From Nocardia thailandica NBRC 100428 (GTDB lineage Bacteria > Actinomycetota > Actinomycetes > Mycobacteriales > Mycobacteriaceae), in contig NZ_BAGK01000212.1 in NCBI RefSeq assembly GCF_000308795.1, positions 1-64,000 of the forward strand: DNA of 64,000 nt. The letters run 5' to 3'. A program made the translations under genes and the position numbers. This document shows positions 34,626-43,783 of the stretch, piece by piece. The stretch's first letter is position 1. The number at the start of each line of letters is the position of its first letter. The notes under the pieces are model-generated. The model saw only the letters and a program-made list of their open reading frames with translations. It ran no database searches and was not told the DNA's origin.

Positions 34626-35806
34626 CTCGGCGCGGGGACCGCGGGCTGGGACAGTTCGTTGCCGGTCACGCCGGGCGGCGGGCCGGAGCCGTTGTCGGGG
34701 CCCGCGGGCCGCGGCGCGTTGGCCGAACCGCGCACCTGGAGGGCGGGATCCGACGTCACGCAGTAGTTGTAGAGGCGCACCCGGGTGTCGGCCATGGCCG
34801 TGGTGGGGACCACCGGCACCGTGTCGTACTCGCAGACCGGGCGGGGCCACGGGTCGACCAGGGTCAGGTACTTGTCGCCGTGCACCGGGATACCGGCGGC
34901 TTCGGCGAACCTGCTCAGCGAGGGGAAGAGCACCTCGAGAGCGGGCTGGCGCAGCTTCGCCGAGCGGGTGATCGCGACGAAATTCGACACCAGGTTGTTG
35001 ATGGGGTCCTCGGTCTCGGTGATGAAACCGTCGATCGTGGTCAGGTAGCCGGGGCCGTGCTCGAGCAGGTGGCGCAGCTCCTGGTCGGCGGCGGTGAACT
35101 GCTTGAACAGCGCGCTGCCCGCCGAGGTGAGGGTGCCGAGGTCGGGCTGGGCGTGGGACGTGGTCTCCGCGATCACCTGCAGGTTCTGGATCAGCTGCTC
35201 GGTCTGCGGCAGCAGATCGGTCAGGCCCGCCATGGCACGGCTCAGGCCGGAGATCATGTTGCGCAGGCGATCCGGGCCGCCGGCCAGCGCCTTGTCGAGC
35301 TCGTCGACGATGACGGTGAGTCGCGCCGGGTTCATGCCGCCGACCAGCCCGCTCATGTTGATGAGCACCGACTGCACCGCGACCGGGGTGGAGGTCTGCG
35401 CCCGGTCGATCGCCTCGCCGTCGGCCAGGTACGGTCCGGAGTCGCTGTCGGGCCGGAAGTCGAGGTACTGCTCGCCCGCGGCCGAGAGCCTGCCCACCGC
35501 GACGGTGCCGCCGCGCGGGATGCGGAAGCGCTCCTCGATGTCGGCGACGGCGGTCACGCCGTCGGAGGAGACCCGCAGGTCGGCGATGCGGCCGACGCGG
35601 GTGCCGCGGAAGTTCACGTCGCTGCCGGTGGTCAGCCCGCCGGACCCGGCCAGCTCGACGGTGACCCGGTAGGTCTTGCGCGCGGGATCGAAGCGCAGCA
35701 CTTCGCTGCTCAGGTAGAGGCTGCCGAGCACGAGCACGACGATCAGGCCGATGTTGGCCACGGCGACGCGCCGCCGGACCAGCCATTGCCACAGAGGTGA
35801 GTTCAT
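34622..35806 (-). CDS. mceF: MCE family protein, MceF-like
   Basis: A 394-aa Mce subunit. It has an N-terminal membrane anchor (about 10-35), an MlaD/MCE domain (GSGGLTTGSDVNFRGTRVGR, about 54-73) and a long helical needle region, ending with a Pro-rich tail. The sixth Mce in the order, it is expected to form part of the hexameric lipid-conducting tunnel. The ATG overlaps the MceE stop by 4 nt. Confidence 0.93.
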   Translation of the reverse strand: MNSPLWQWLVRRRVAVANIGLIVVLVLGSLYLSSEVLRFDPARKTYRVTVELAGSGGLTTGSDVNFRGTRVGRIADLRVSSDGVTAVADIEERFRIPRGGTVAVGRLSAAGEQYLDFRPDSDSGPYLADGEAIDRAQTSTPVAVQSVLINMSGLVGGMNPARLTVIVDELDKALAGGPDRLRNMISGLSRAMAGLTDLLPQTEQLIQNLQVIAETTSHAQPDLGTLTSAGSALFKQFTAADQELRHLLEHGPGYLTTIDGFITETEDPINNLVSNFVAITRSAKLRQPALEVLFPSLSRFAEAAGIPVHGDKYLTLVDPWPRPVCEYDTVPVVPTTAMADTRVRLYNYCVTSDPALQVRGSANAPRPAGPDNGSGPPPGVTGNELSQPAVPAPR

Positions 35807-36942
35807 CGCGGTTGTTCCTCGGTCCGTGGTTCGGTCGGCGGTTGCTGGGTGGGGACCTGGGGCGGGCTGGTGACCCGGCCGAACACCTTGTTCAGGACCT
35901 GGGTGAGACTGCCGATGAACAGGCCCGCGTCCTTCAGTTCGGGCCAGCGGCTGCCCGCCGGGTCGCTCAGGGCGGTCACGTCGAGATAGGACAGGGTGGC
36001 CGCGACCGAGAGGGCGGGCCCCTCGGCGCTGGCCATCAGCGGCCCCTGCAACGCGTGCAGGCCGTTGAGCGCGCCGGTCAGGTCGTCACCCATCAGGGTG
36101 AAGCCCGACATCAGGTTCTGGATGCTCTGGAACAGGCTGACGAACTCGTCGCCGTTGGTGTCGGCGAAGTCGCCGAGCGCGTCCATGGTGATCGCGACCT
36201 TGTTGATCAGGTCGGTGATGGACTGGTTGTTCTCGGCGAACAGGCCGATCAGCTGGGGGAAGCTGTCGGCGGCCTGGCCCAGTTCCGCCTTGCGGCGGGC
36301 GAGTTCGCCGGTGAGGGTGTTGAGCCCGTGGAGGGTGGCGTCGAGGTCTCCGGTGCGCTGGTTGAGCGCCGCGATGACCGAGGTCATCTCGGTCACCAGG
36401 TGCTGCAACTGCGGCGCCCGGTCGGCGAAGATCGAGTTCATCTCCGCGGTGATCCGCGCGGCCTGGTTCAGGCCACCGCCGTTGAGCAGCAGCGCCACCG
36501 ACATCATCAGCTGTTCGACCGAGGCGGCCGAGCCGGTCTTCTCGAGACCGATCCGGTCGCCCGGCTTCAGCATCGGCCCCGCCTCCTCGGCGGTGGGCAG
36601 GGTGAGCGCGACGAAGATGTCGCCGAGCGGGGTCGCCTGGCGCAGTTCGGCTCTCGTGCCGGTGGGCAGCTGGATGTCCTGGCGGATCTCCATCTCGACG
36701 TCGGCGAGGAAGGAGGTCGTCGAGACGTCGGTGACGATGCCGATGTCGGTGCCGCCGACCTTGACGTGCGCCCGGTCGGGCAGGTTCAGCGCGTCCGTGA
36801 AGGTCGCGTGCAGGGTGTACCCCGGTCCGCCGATGCCCGGTTCGGGCAGCGGCAGCTTGTCGACGGGCAGGGAGCAGGCGGTGGTGCCGGAGGCGAGCGC
36901 CACCGCGCAGGCGCCCGCGACGACTGTGGTGCGCAGGTTCAT
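35803..36942 (-). CDS. mceE: MCE family lipoprotein, MceE-like
   Basis: A 379-aa Mce subunit with a lipobox (ASGTTAC, lipidated at about C23), the lipoprotein member typical of position five in mce operons. The MCE domain shows NLPDRAHVKVGGTDIGIVTD and LRQATPLGDIFVAL. A helical domain and a Pro/Gln/Glu-rich tail follow. The ATG overlaps the MceD stop by 4 nt. Confidence 0.93.
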   Translation of the reverse strand: MNLRTTVVAGACAVALASGTTACSLPVDKLPLPEPGIGGPGYTLHATFTDALNLPDRAHVKVGGTDIGIVTDVSTTSFLADVEMEIRQDIQLPTGTRAELRQATPLGDIFVALTLPTAEEAGPMLKPGDRIGLEKTGSAASVEQLMMSVALLLNGGGLNQAARITAEMNSIFADRAPQLQHLVTEMTSVIAALNQRTGDLDATLHGLNTLTGELARRKAELGQAADSFPQLIGLFAENNQSITDLINKVAITMDALGDFADTNGDEFVSLFQSIQNLMSGFTLMGDDLTGALNGLHALQGPLMASAEGPALSVAATLSYLDVTALSDPAGSRWPELKDAGLFIGSLTQVLNKVFGRVTSPPQVPTQQPPTEPRTEEQPR

Positions 36943-38039
36943 TTCGTCAATCCAAGGAGTGCGGCGGTGATCCCGAAGTCCGGGCCGAGGTCGGCGACCT
37001 TGCCGGTGCGGCAGCCGTCGAGGCGCATCTGCACCCGTTCGCAGAAGGTGGACAGGATCTCGCTGTCGACGATGATCTTGTCGAACAGGCCGTGCAGGCG
37101 CAGCGCCTGCTCGTCCCTGCTGACCGCGTTGTCGAAGTTCTGGAACATCAGCGGCGCGACGTCGACGATCTCGGTGAGGTTGCGGGCGTTGTCCCGCATC
37201 TGCTGGGTGATGGCGACGAAGCGGGTCAGCGCGCCGCCGAGCTGGTCGGCGTTGTCGCCGACGAGCGTCGCGGTGTTGGTGACGAAGTCGTCGAGCTGCT
37301 GGAGCACGGCCTGCAGGCCCGGCGACTGCTGCCCGAGCAACGCGGCCAGCTCGGTGATGCGGCCACTGAAATCGCGGACCGTCTGGTCGTTCTCGGCGAT
37401 GATCTGGGTGATCTCGTTGAGCCGGATGATCGTGTTGGAGATCTGATCCTTGTTGGCGAAGGTCACCTCGAACGCCCCGGACAGCGCGTCCAGGGTCTCC
37501 CGCAGCTTGTCGCCGTTGCCGTCGAGCAGGGGGAACAGCACCCGGCTCGCCATCGGGCCGGTCTGGCTGTCGCCCTTCAGCGCGGCGCCGAGCTGATCGA
37601 AACTCTCCAGGATGCGGTCCAGCTCGACCGGGGTCCGGGTGCGCGCGAGCGGCAGATGGGCGTCGCGTTCGAGTTCCGGGCCGGTGCCGGAGTAGGCGGG
37701 GGCGAGCTCGACGTGCCGGTTGGTGATCAGCTGCGGCGAGATGAGCGCCGCGACCGCGTCCGCGGGCAGGCGGACGTCGGCGCGGATCGACATGATCACC
37801 TCGACGTAGCTGCCGCGCGGCGTGATCTTGGTGACGGTGCCGACGGGCACGCCGAGCACGGCGACCTCGTTGCCCTCGTACAGGCCGGCGACATTCTCGA
37901 AATCGGCGGAGATGGTGCGGCTTCCGCGTACCGCCTCGTCGCCGAACCGGGCCACGCTGTCGGGCACCAGCGAGCAGCCCGAGACCATGGCCACCGCGGC
38001 GGTGACCGCGGCGAACCGGCGGATGGTCACGCGTTTCAT
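36939..38039 (-). CDS. mceD: MCE family lipoprotein, MceD-like
   Basis: A 366-aa Mce subunit. The N-terminus MKRVTIRR then a hydrophobic run ending AMVSGC reads as a lipobox (C at about 22), so two of the six Mce subunits may be lipoproteins. The MCE domain has VAGLYEGNEVAVLGVPVGTV and LISPQLITNRHVEL. The ATG at 38039 overlaps the MceC stop by 1 nt (TGATG). A disulfide is possible near the C-terminus (FCERVQMRLDGC). Confidence 0.92.
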   Translation of the reverse strand: MKRVTIRRFAAVTAAVAMVSGCSLVPDSVARFGDEAVRGSRTISADFENVAGLYEGNEVAVLGVPVGTVTKITPRGSYVEVIMSIRADVRLPADAVAALISPQLITNRHVELAPAYSGTGPELERDAHLPLARTRTPVELDRILESFDQLGAALKGDSQTGPMASRVLFPLLDGNGDKLRETLDALSGAFEVTFANKDQISNTIIRLNEITQIIAENDQTVRDFSGRITELAALLGQQSPGLQAVLQQLDDFVTNTATLVGDNADQLGGALTRFVAITQQMRDNARNLTEIVDVAPLMFQNFDNAVSRDEQALRLHGLFDKIIVDSEILSTFCERVQMRLDGCRTGKVADLGPDFGITAALLGLTK

Positions 38040-39055
38040 CAGTTGCACCCCTTCACGGCCTGCGCGAAGCACAGCCAGTTGTCCGGGAAGAGCCAGGGCG
38101 CGTAGATCTCGCCGTAGGGCCCGTTGCCCAGCGCGTTGTTGAACTGGCGGACGGTGACCGGCATGATCTCGTAGAGCCGGTCCAGGTTCTCCTTGTTCTT
38201 GGTCAGGCCCTGGGTCATCGTGTCGAGGTTGCGGATCAGCGGCTGGAGCTGTCCCTGGTTCTCGAGTCCCATGTCCTGCAGCAGTTTCGACAGCGCGGCG
38301 ACGTTGTCGAGGAGCCGGGTCAGCAGCTGCTGGCGGGCCTGCACCGCCGCGCCGATGGCCTCGCCGCGGGTGAGCAGCAACAGCACGCTGTTGCGGTTGT
38401 CGGAGACCAGCTGCGAGACCTGGTCCATGTTCTTCAGCAGGGCGTCGACCTCGTCGCGGCGGGCGTTGATGACGTCGGCGAGCGAGCCGATGCTGTCGAG
38501 CGCCTGCACCGCGAGCGCGGGCGAGTCGCCCATCTGCCGGTTCAGCACGTCGAGGGCGGTCCGCAGCTTGTCGGCGTCGAGGCGCTCGATGCGCTCGAAC
38601 GAGGACTTGTAGGTCGGGTCCTGGATGACCTTGGCCAGGTTGTAGGGAACGGTCGTGTTGGCCAGCGGAATCCGCTTGCCGGGCAGGCCGCTGCCGTCGC
38701 CGGGCTTCAGTTCGATGTGCAGGCGGCCGAGGATGGTCGACATCTTGATGCCCGCCTGCGCGTCGGGCCCGAGCTTCAGCTCGGAGCGCACGCGCATGGT
38801 CACCAGGACCTTGTCGTTCTCCAGGTCGACCGAGCGGACCTCGCCGACCTCGATACCCGAGACGTCGACGGTAGCGCCCGCGCGCAGGCCCGCGGCCTGC
38901 GCGAACTCGGCGCGGATGGTCTGGTCGCCGATCCGGATCTGGGCGAGCAGGACCGAGACGAACAGCAGCGCGGCCACCGAGACCGCGGCGATCAGGCCGA
39001 GCCGCAGATGCCGATTGCGGAAGAAGGCCTGGACAAGGCCGACGAGCGTGTTCAT
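38039..39055 (-). CDS. mceC: MCE family protein, MceC-like
   Basis: A 338-aa Mce subunit with an N-terminal anchor (about 18-40) and an MCE domain (AAGLRAGATVDVSGIEVGEV, STILGRLHIEL). The helical part ends with LFPDNWLCFAQAVKGC. The ATG at 39055 overlaps the MceB stop by 4 nt. The downstream MceD start overlaps its stop by 1 nt. Confidence 0.92.
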   Translation of the reverse strand: MNTLVGLVQAFFRNRHLRLGLIAAVSVAALLFVSVLLAQIRIGDQTIRAEFAQAAGLRAGATVDVSGIEVGEVRSVDLENDKVLVTMRVRSELKLGPDAQAGIKMSTILGRLHIELKPGDGSGLPGKRIPLANTTVPYNLAKVIQDPTYKSSFERIERLDADKLRTALDVLNRQMGDSPALAVQALDSIGSLADVINARRDEVDALLKNMDQVSQLVSDNRNSVLLLLTRGEAIGAAVQARQQLLTRLLDNVAALSKLLQDMGLENQGQLQPLIRNLDTMTQGLTKNKENLDRLYEIMPVTVRQFNNALGNGPYGEIYAPWLFPDNWLCFAQAVKGCN

Positions 39056-40074
39056 CGGCACACCTCCGAATGTGAGTTGCCGCCGACCTGCGAGAACATC
39101 CCCTCGGGCAGGACCACGCCCCACAGGGAGACGTCGAGGCTGCAGATGAAGGCGTTGCCGTAGGCGCCGTAGCTGGTGAACCGGGCGACGGCGTTGAGGA
39201 ACTGCGGCAGTTCGACCGCCGAGCGATCGAGCGCCGCGCCGTTGGCCAGCAGCAGGTTGACGGCGGTGGTGGCGTCGCTCTGCGCCCTGCCCATGCCGGG
39301 CTTGACCTGGGCGACGATCGAGACGAGCGAGTCGGTCGCGACGGAGACCCGTTCGACGGAGCTCTCGAGATCCGTGCCCTGGGCGTAGAGACCGTCCATC
39401 AGGCTGCGGGTCTGGGTGATCAGCGTCTCCAGTTCGCCGTTGCGGTTGGCAAGGCCCGCCATGACCGAGCTCAGGTTGGTGAGCACGTCGCCGAGGATCT
39501 GGTCCCGGGACCCGAAGGTGGCGGCCAGCTCGGCGGCCTGGGTGATCAGCGCCGAGAGCGAGACCTGGTTGCCCTGCAACGCCTGGATCAGGGTCTCGGA
39601 CAGGCTGTTGACCTGGTCGGGCTGGAGCACGCTGAACAGCGGCTCGAAGCCGGACAGCAGGGCGGAGACGTCGAAGGACGGCTCGGTCCGGGTGAGCGGG
39701 ATCTGGCTGCCCGCGGCGATCACGGTGCCCGGCCGGTCGGTGGCCGCGAGCGCGATGTACCGCTGGCCGATCAGGTTCTGGTAGCGCACCAGCGCCTTGG
39801 TGGTGTCGGTCAGGTGCTGATCGTTCTCGATGCTGAAGTCGACGCGCGCGTGGTAGTCGTCGGTGAAGTCGATCTTGTCGACCCGGCCGACCCGCACGCC
39901 CGCGACGCGCACGTCGTCGCCGACGCGCAGCCCGAGGACGTCGGTGAACACCGCCGAGTAGCTGTCGGTGTCCCCGGCCACGCTGCGCTGCAGCGTGGAC
40001 CAGATGCTGAAGGTCAGCAGGGAGGCCAGCACGAGGAAGGCCGAGAAGCCGACCGTCGCCTTGGTGGATCTCAC
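39052..40074 (-). CDS. mceB: MCE family protein, MceB-like
   Basis: A 340-aa Mce subunit with an N-terminal anchor (about 9-30). Its MCE domain reads VLGLRVGDDVRVAGVRVGRV and later NLIGQRYIAL, which is the standard MceB pattern. The ATG overlaps the MceA stop by 4 nt (ATGA). Confidence 0.93.
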   Translation of the reverse strand: MRSTKATVGFSAFLVLASLLTFSIWSTLQRSVAGDTDSYSAVFTDVLGLRVGDDVRVAGVRVGRVDKIDFTDDYHARVDFSIENDQHLTDTTKALVRYQNLIGQRYIALAATDRPGTVIAAGSQIPLTRTEPSFDVSALLSGFEPLFSVLQPDQVNSLSETLIQALQGNQVSLSALITQAAELAATFGSRDQILGDVLTNLSSVMAGLANRNGELETLITQTRSLMDGLYAQGTDLESSVERVSVATDSLVSIVAQVKPGMGRAQSDATTAVNLLLANGAALDRSAVELPQFLNAVARFTSYGAYGNAFICSLDVSLWGVVLPEGMFSQVGGNSHSEVCR

Positions 40075-41516
40075 TGTCCCGCACCGCCTTCCACGGGCCG
40101 GGCGACCAGCGACGAGGTGCCGATCACGGGACCGAGCAGCAGCAGTTCGCTGAAGGTCGGGGTCCGGCCGAGCAACGCGGTGACCGCGGCACGCCCGCTG
40201 ATGGGGGCGGCGGACGCGCTCGGCTCGGTGGACGCGGCGGCGGGCTTCGCCGAGGGCGCGGTGATGCCGGGAATCGCGGGCAGGCCGGGGATCGTGGGCA
40301 GGCCCGGGATCGCGGGCAGGCCGGGAAGGGTGGACAGGCTGGGCAGGTTCACGCCGGGCACGGTGGGCAGCGACACCGTCGGGGCCGGGCCCGCGGCGTC
40401 GAGCCAGCCGGGCTTCATGTTCTCCGGGTACTGCTGCACCGGCGCGGCCGTCGGGACGGTGCCGCCGCCGCAGCGCGGGCCGACCATGTCGCCGTAGCGG
40501 GGGCAGTCCTCGGCGGTGTACTGCTGGAACGGGGTGAACGTGACGTTCATCTGCCAGGCCATCTGCCGGGACGGGCCGAAGTTGAAGGTGTTCTGCAGCT
40601 TGGCCAGTGACCGGTTCAGGTTCGCCATCGCGCTCTGCAGCTGACTCGGGTCCTTGGCCAGGGCGCCGAACAGCCCGTCGAGGCCGGCCACGAGATCCTT
40701 GCCCGCGTTCGGGCTGGCCGCGAACAGCGTGTTGACCGAATCGACGGTCAGGTTGCCCTGGGTGAGCAGGTCGACCACCTGGGTGCGGTGCTCGTTGAGG
40801 GTGCGCGCGGCGGTCACCGAGTCGGCGAGGACGCCGACGAGTTCGGGGGCCGAGGCGCTGAGCGCGGAGGTCGCCCGGCCCAGATCGCCGAGCAGGTCGC
40901 CGATCTCGGGGATGCCGTGGATCTGGGTCATCCAGTGGTCGAGACGCTCGATCGTCGATCCGGGCACGCGCGCGCCCGGATCGAGCGCCGCGGCGAAGGT
41001 CGACAGCACCCGGCCCAGCTTCTCGGGCTGGATCTTGTCCAGGACCTCGCGCAGCGTGTTCAGGGTGGTCTGCAGCTGGATGGTGGCGCTGCTGGCGTCC
41101 TCGGCGACGACCGCGCCCTCGCGCAGGCCGGTCGGGGCCGGGCCGTTGTCGACCAGCTGGATCGAGGAGACGCCGAAGATGTTGTCGGGGATCACCCGTG
41201 CCGTGACGGTGTCGGGGATCGTGCCGGCGATGCCGGGCTTCAGATGCAGGACGGCGTGCTGCCGCTGTCCCTTCGCGACCATGTCGACCTGGTCGACCGA
41301 GCCGACGATCATGCCGCGGAACTTGACGTCCGCGCGATTCGGCAGGCCGTCGCCGGTGCTGGTCAGCTCGGCGCTGACCACCACCTTGTCTTCGAACCGG
41401 CCCGTGTAGCGCAGGCCGAGCAGGGACAGCGCCACCGCCAGCACGGCGATCATGGACAGCCCGGCCAGGGTGAGCTGCCCCGGACCGGGCCCGCGGCCAC
41501 TGGGATCGAGAATCAT
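40071..41516 (-). CDS. mceA: MCE family protein, MceA-like
   Basis: A 481-aa Mce subunit, longer than its partners because of a Pro-rich tail. Anchor at about 20-40, MCE domain about 50-135 (GLPNRADVKFRGMIVGSV; IPDNIFGVSSIQLV), then a helical region. Residues about 370-430 repeat LPxIPG (LPGLPAIPGLPTIPGLPAIP), a flexible stalk. Start ATG 41516 is 7 nt after the YrbEB stop and begins the anchor directly; an earlier in-frame start at 41567 would overlap yrbEB by more. Confidence 0.92.
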   Translation of the reverse strand: MILDPSGRGPGPGQLTLAGLSMIAVLAVALSLLGLRYTGRFEDKVVVSAELTSTGDGLPNRADVKFRGMIVGSVDQVDMVAKGQRQHAVLHLKPGIAGTIPDTVTARVIPDNIFGVSSIQLVDNGPAPTGLREGAVVAEDASSATIQLQTTLNTLREVLDKIQPEKLGRVLSTFAAALDPGARVPGSTIERLDHWMTQIHGIPEIGDLLGDLGRATSALSASAPELVGVLADSVTAARTLNEHRTQVVDLLTQGNLTVDSVNTLFAASPNAGKDLVAGLDGLFGALAKDPSQLQSAMANLNRSLAKLQNTFNFGPSRQMAWQMNVTFTPFQQYTAEDCPRYGDMVGPRCGGGTVPTAAPVQQYPENMKPGWLDAAGPAPTVSLPTVPGVNLPSLSTLPGLPAIPGLPTIPGLPAIPGITAPSAKPAAASTEPSASAAPISGRAAVTALLGRTPTFSELLLLGPVIGTSSLVARPVEGGAGQ

Positions 41517-41523
41517 CGTTGAC

Positions 41524-42387
41524 CTATCCCGAGATACGGAATCCGGGGTCGATGCCCCAGATGGCAAGAGTGAGAAACAGATTGGTGAAGACCATGACGA
41601 CGATCACCATCTTGATCGCCCGTCCGGCCGCGACTCCGACGCCTTCGGGGCCGCCGGTGGCGGTGTAGCCGTAGTAGCACTGGATGAACGAGGCGATCAT
41701 CACGAACACCCCCACCTTCACGATGGAGAAGAACACGTCGCCGCCGATGAGGAACTGGAAGAAGTAGTGGTCGTAGGTGCCCGCGGTCGTGCCGCCGAGG
41801 ACGAGCACCGACACCTTGGTCGCGATGTAGGCGACCGCGAGGCCGAGCACGTAGAGCGGGACGATCGCCACGGTCGCGGCGATCATGCGGGTGGTCACCA
41901 GGTAGGGCAGCGGCCGGATGGCCATCGACTCGAGCGCGTCGATCTCGTCGGAGATGCGCATGGAACCGAGCTGGGCGGTGAACCGGCATCCGGACTGGAT
42001 CGCGAACGCGAGCGTGCCCAGGATGGGCGCGATCTCTCGCGTGGTCGCGAAGCCGGAGATGGCGCCGGTCAGCGGGCCCATGGTCAGCATGTTCAGCGCG
42101 GTGTAGGACTCCATGCCGACGGTGATGCCGCCGAAGGCGCACAGCACGAGCACGACGCCGACGGTGCCGCCGCCGACGATGAGCGAGCCGTTGCCCCAGC
42201 CGACATCCGACAGCAGCCGGGCCACCTCCTTGCGGTAGTGCCGCAGCGTGAAGGGGATGGCGAGGACCGCCTGGACGAAGGTGATCGCCTGATGGCCCAG
42301 CCGCTGGTTGGCCGCGACCGGGATCTTGGCGACCGCGCCCGCGGCGTGGACCGGCCGCAGCGCCGGGGGGACGTATTCCGAGGCCAT
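41524..42387 (-). CDS. yrbEB: Mce transporter permease YrbEB
   Basis: A 287-aa MlaE-type ABC permease with about five membrane helices and the coupling-helix motif LGSMRISDEIDALESMAIRP. It pairs with YrbEA to form the inner-membrane part of the Mce lipid importer. The ATPase (MceG type) is not encoded in this window. It starts 1 nt after the YrbEA stop. Confidence 0.95.
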   Translation of the reverse strand: MASEYVPPALRPVHAAGAVAKIPVAANQRLGHQAITFVQAVLAIPFTLRHYRKEVARLLSDVGWGNGSLIVGGGTVGVVLVLCAFGGITVGMESYTALNMLTMGPLTGAISGFATTREIAPILGTLAFAIQSGCRFTAQLGSMRISDEIDALESMAIRPLPYLVTTRMIAATVAIVPLYVLGLAVAYIATKVSVLVLGGTTAGTYDHYFFQFLIGGDVFFSIVKVGVFVMIASFIQCYYGYTATGGPEGVGVAAGRAIKMVIVVMVFTNLFLTLAIWGIDPGFRISG

Positions 42388-42388
42388 G

Positions 42389-43243
42389 TCACACCACCTT
42401 CGCCGGGAAGAAGGTGTTGTACAGCTGGGTCACGATGATGTTGGTCGCGAACAGCATCAGCGCCGAGGACACCACCGCCGAGTTCACCGAGTTGGCCACG
42501 CCGCCGGGGCCGCCCTTGGTGTGCAGGCCGATGTCGCAGGCGATGATCGTGGTGAGCACGCCGAAGACGGCCGCCTTGAACAGCGCGACGAACAGGTCGT
42601 CGGCCACGGCGAACGAGGCGAACGAGGAGATGAACGAGCCCGGCGTGCCGGACTGGGCGTAGACGTTGAACAGGTAGGCGGTGGAGAAGCCGACGAAGAC
42701 GATGAACCCGCACAGCAGCATGCTGACCAGGACCGCCGCGGCGAGCCGGGGCGCCACGAGGCGGCGGACCGGGTCGACGCCCATCACCATCATCGCGTCG
42801 ATCTCCTCGCGCACGGTGCGCGAGCCGAGGTCGGCGCAGATGGCCGAGCCGACCGCGCCGGCGATCATGAGCGCGGTGACCAGCGGCGCACCCTGCCGGA
42901 TGATGCCGAGGCCGGCGACCGCGCCGATGAACGTGGTCGCGCCGACCTGGTTGACCAGCGCGCCGACCTGCAGCGAGACGACGACCGCCACCGGGATCGC
43001 GACGAACACGGTGGGCAGCGCCGAGACGTTGGCCATGAACGCGCACTGACGGATGAACTCGTGGAACGGGAACCGCCGCTGCGCGAGGGCGACGACGAGC
43101 TGCACGATCGCCTCGCGGCCGAGCAGCACCTGCCGTCCGAGCGTCTCCAGGGACTGCTGCGGATGCCGCTTCCACAGTCCCGTGGCGCTCTCGATGATCT
43201 TGCCGACCTCCGATTCCTCGGGCCGGTGATCCATGGTGGTCAT
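42389..43243 (-). CDS. yrbEA: Mce transporter permease YrbEA
   Basis: A 284-aa MlaE-type permease. The coupling region reads GSRTVREEIDAMMVMGVDP, and helices include FIGAVAGLGIIRQGAPLVTA. ATG 43243 is chosen (AGGA 11 nt upstream); ATG 43234 is only three codons later. It follows two small membrane-protein genes by 22 nt, and yrbEB starts 1 nt after its stop. Confidence 0.94.
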   Translation of the reverse strand: MTTMDHRPEESEVGKIIESATGLWKRHPQQSLETLGRQVLLGREAIVQLVVALAQRRFPFHEFIRQCAFMANVSALPTVFVAIPVAVVVSLQVGALVNQVGATTFIGAVAGLGIIRQGAPLVTALMIAGAVGSAICADLGSRTVREEIDAMMVMGVDPVRRLVAPRLAAAVLVSMLLCGFIVFVGFSTAYLFNVYAQSGTPGSFISSFASFAVADDLFVALFKAAVFGVLTTIIACDIGLHTKGGPGGVANSVNSAVVSSALMLFATNIIVTQLYNTFFPAKVV

Positions 43244-43265
43244 GGTGACGGGTGTCCTTCCGGAA

Positions 43266-43451
43266 TCAGAGCGTGGCGAGCCAGTGCTCGAGCAGCACGA
43301 GGAGCACACCGAGCACCGCGACTCCAGCCGCGAGCGTGGTCAGCACGGCCAGCCACAGCCCCAGCCGCAGAACGGGGTTGACCTGGGTTCGGCCCCCGAG
43401 GATCTTCACGAGGATCACGACGACGTCGATGATCCACACCAGGGCCATCAT
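43266..43451 (-). CDS. Small membrane protein at head of mce operon (second)
   Basis: A 61-aa hydrophobic protein: MMALVWIIDVVVILVKILGG is one helix and GLWLAVLTTLAAGVAVLGVL a second, with a short loop containing RTQVNP. Its ATG overlaps the stop of the preceding 74-aa gene by 1 nt and it ends 22 nt before yrbEA, so it belongs to the mce operon. I do not recognise the family. Confidence 0.72.
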   Translation of the reverse strand: MMALVWIIDVVVILVKILGGRTQVNPVLRLGLWLAVLTTLAAGVAVLGVLLVLLEHWLATL

Positions 43452-43675
43452 CAGGTCATCGTCACATTCGCGAAGGTGAGGACCGGCCAGCACACGATCG
43501 ACCCGAGGAACGAGACCACCAGGTCGACACCGTGGAGGTCCTCCAGGTGATCGGTGTGGGTGAGGCTCCAGAGGACGCCGACGATGCCATAGGGAATGCC
43601 GATGATGATGAGGGTTCCCAGGAACTCGGAGAACTTCATCTCGTAGCTGAGTATCCGGTCCAGGCGCTCGAGCAT
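43451..43675 (-). CDS. Small membrane protein at head of mce operon (first)
   Basis: A 74-aa protein beginning MLERLDRILSYEMKFSEF, with two hydrophobic segments (FLGTLIIIGIPYGIVGVLW and LVVSFLGSIVCWPVLTFANV). The ATG at 43675 has AAGGAAG about 10 nt upstream. It is the first gene of the operon by position: the next gene on the same strand starts within its stop codon, and the upstream 420 nt are noncoding. Function unknown; accessory factor of the YrbE-Mce complex is an inference from position. Confidence 0.72.
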   Translation of the reverse strand: MLERLDRILSYEMKFSEFLGTLIIIGIPYGIVGVLWSLTHTDHLEDLHGVDLVVSFLGSIVCWPVLTFANVTMT

Positions 43676-43752
43676 GGGTGCCAGACTTCCTTCCGTGTGT
43701 AGCCGCGAGCGGTGGCGGCGGTGCAAGTGAACCGCGCGTCGCTCGTTGTTCT

Positions 43753-43771
43753 AAGTTGATGTCCATTCACG
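43753..43771 (-). promoter_or_regulatory. Element shared with the oxoamine-synthase operon
   Basis: This 19-nt stretch matches 15 of 19 positions with 49320-49338. Both copies lie upstream of minus-strand lipid operons (78 and 152 nt before the first start codon) and have the same orientation relative to the genes. Possibly a common operator. Confidence 0.35.
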
Positions 43772-43783
43772 CATTCATGCGGC

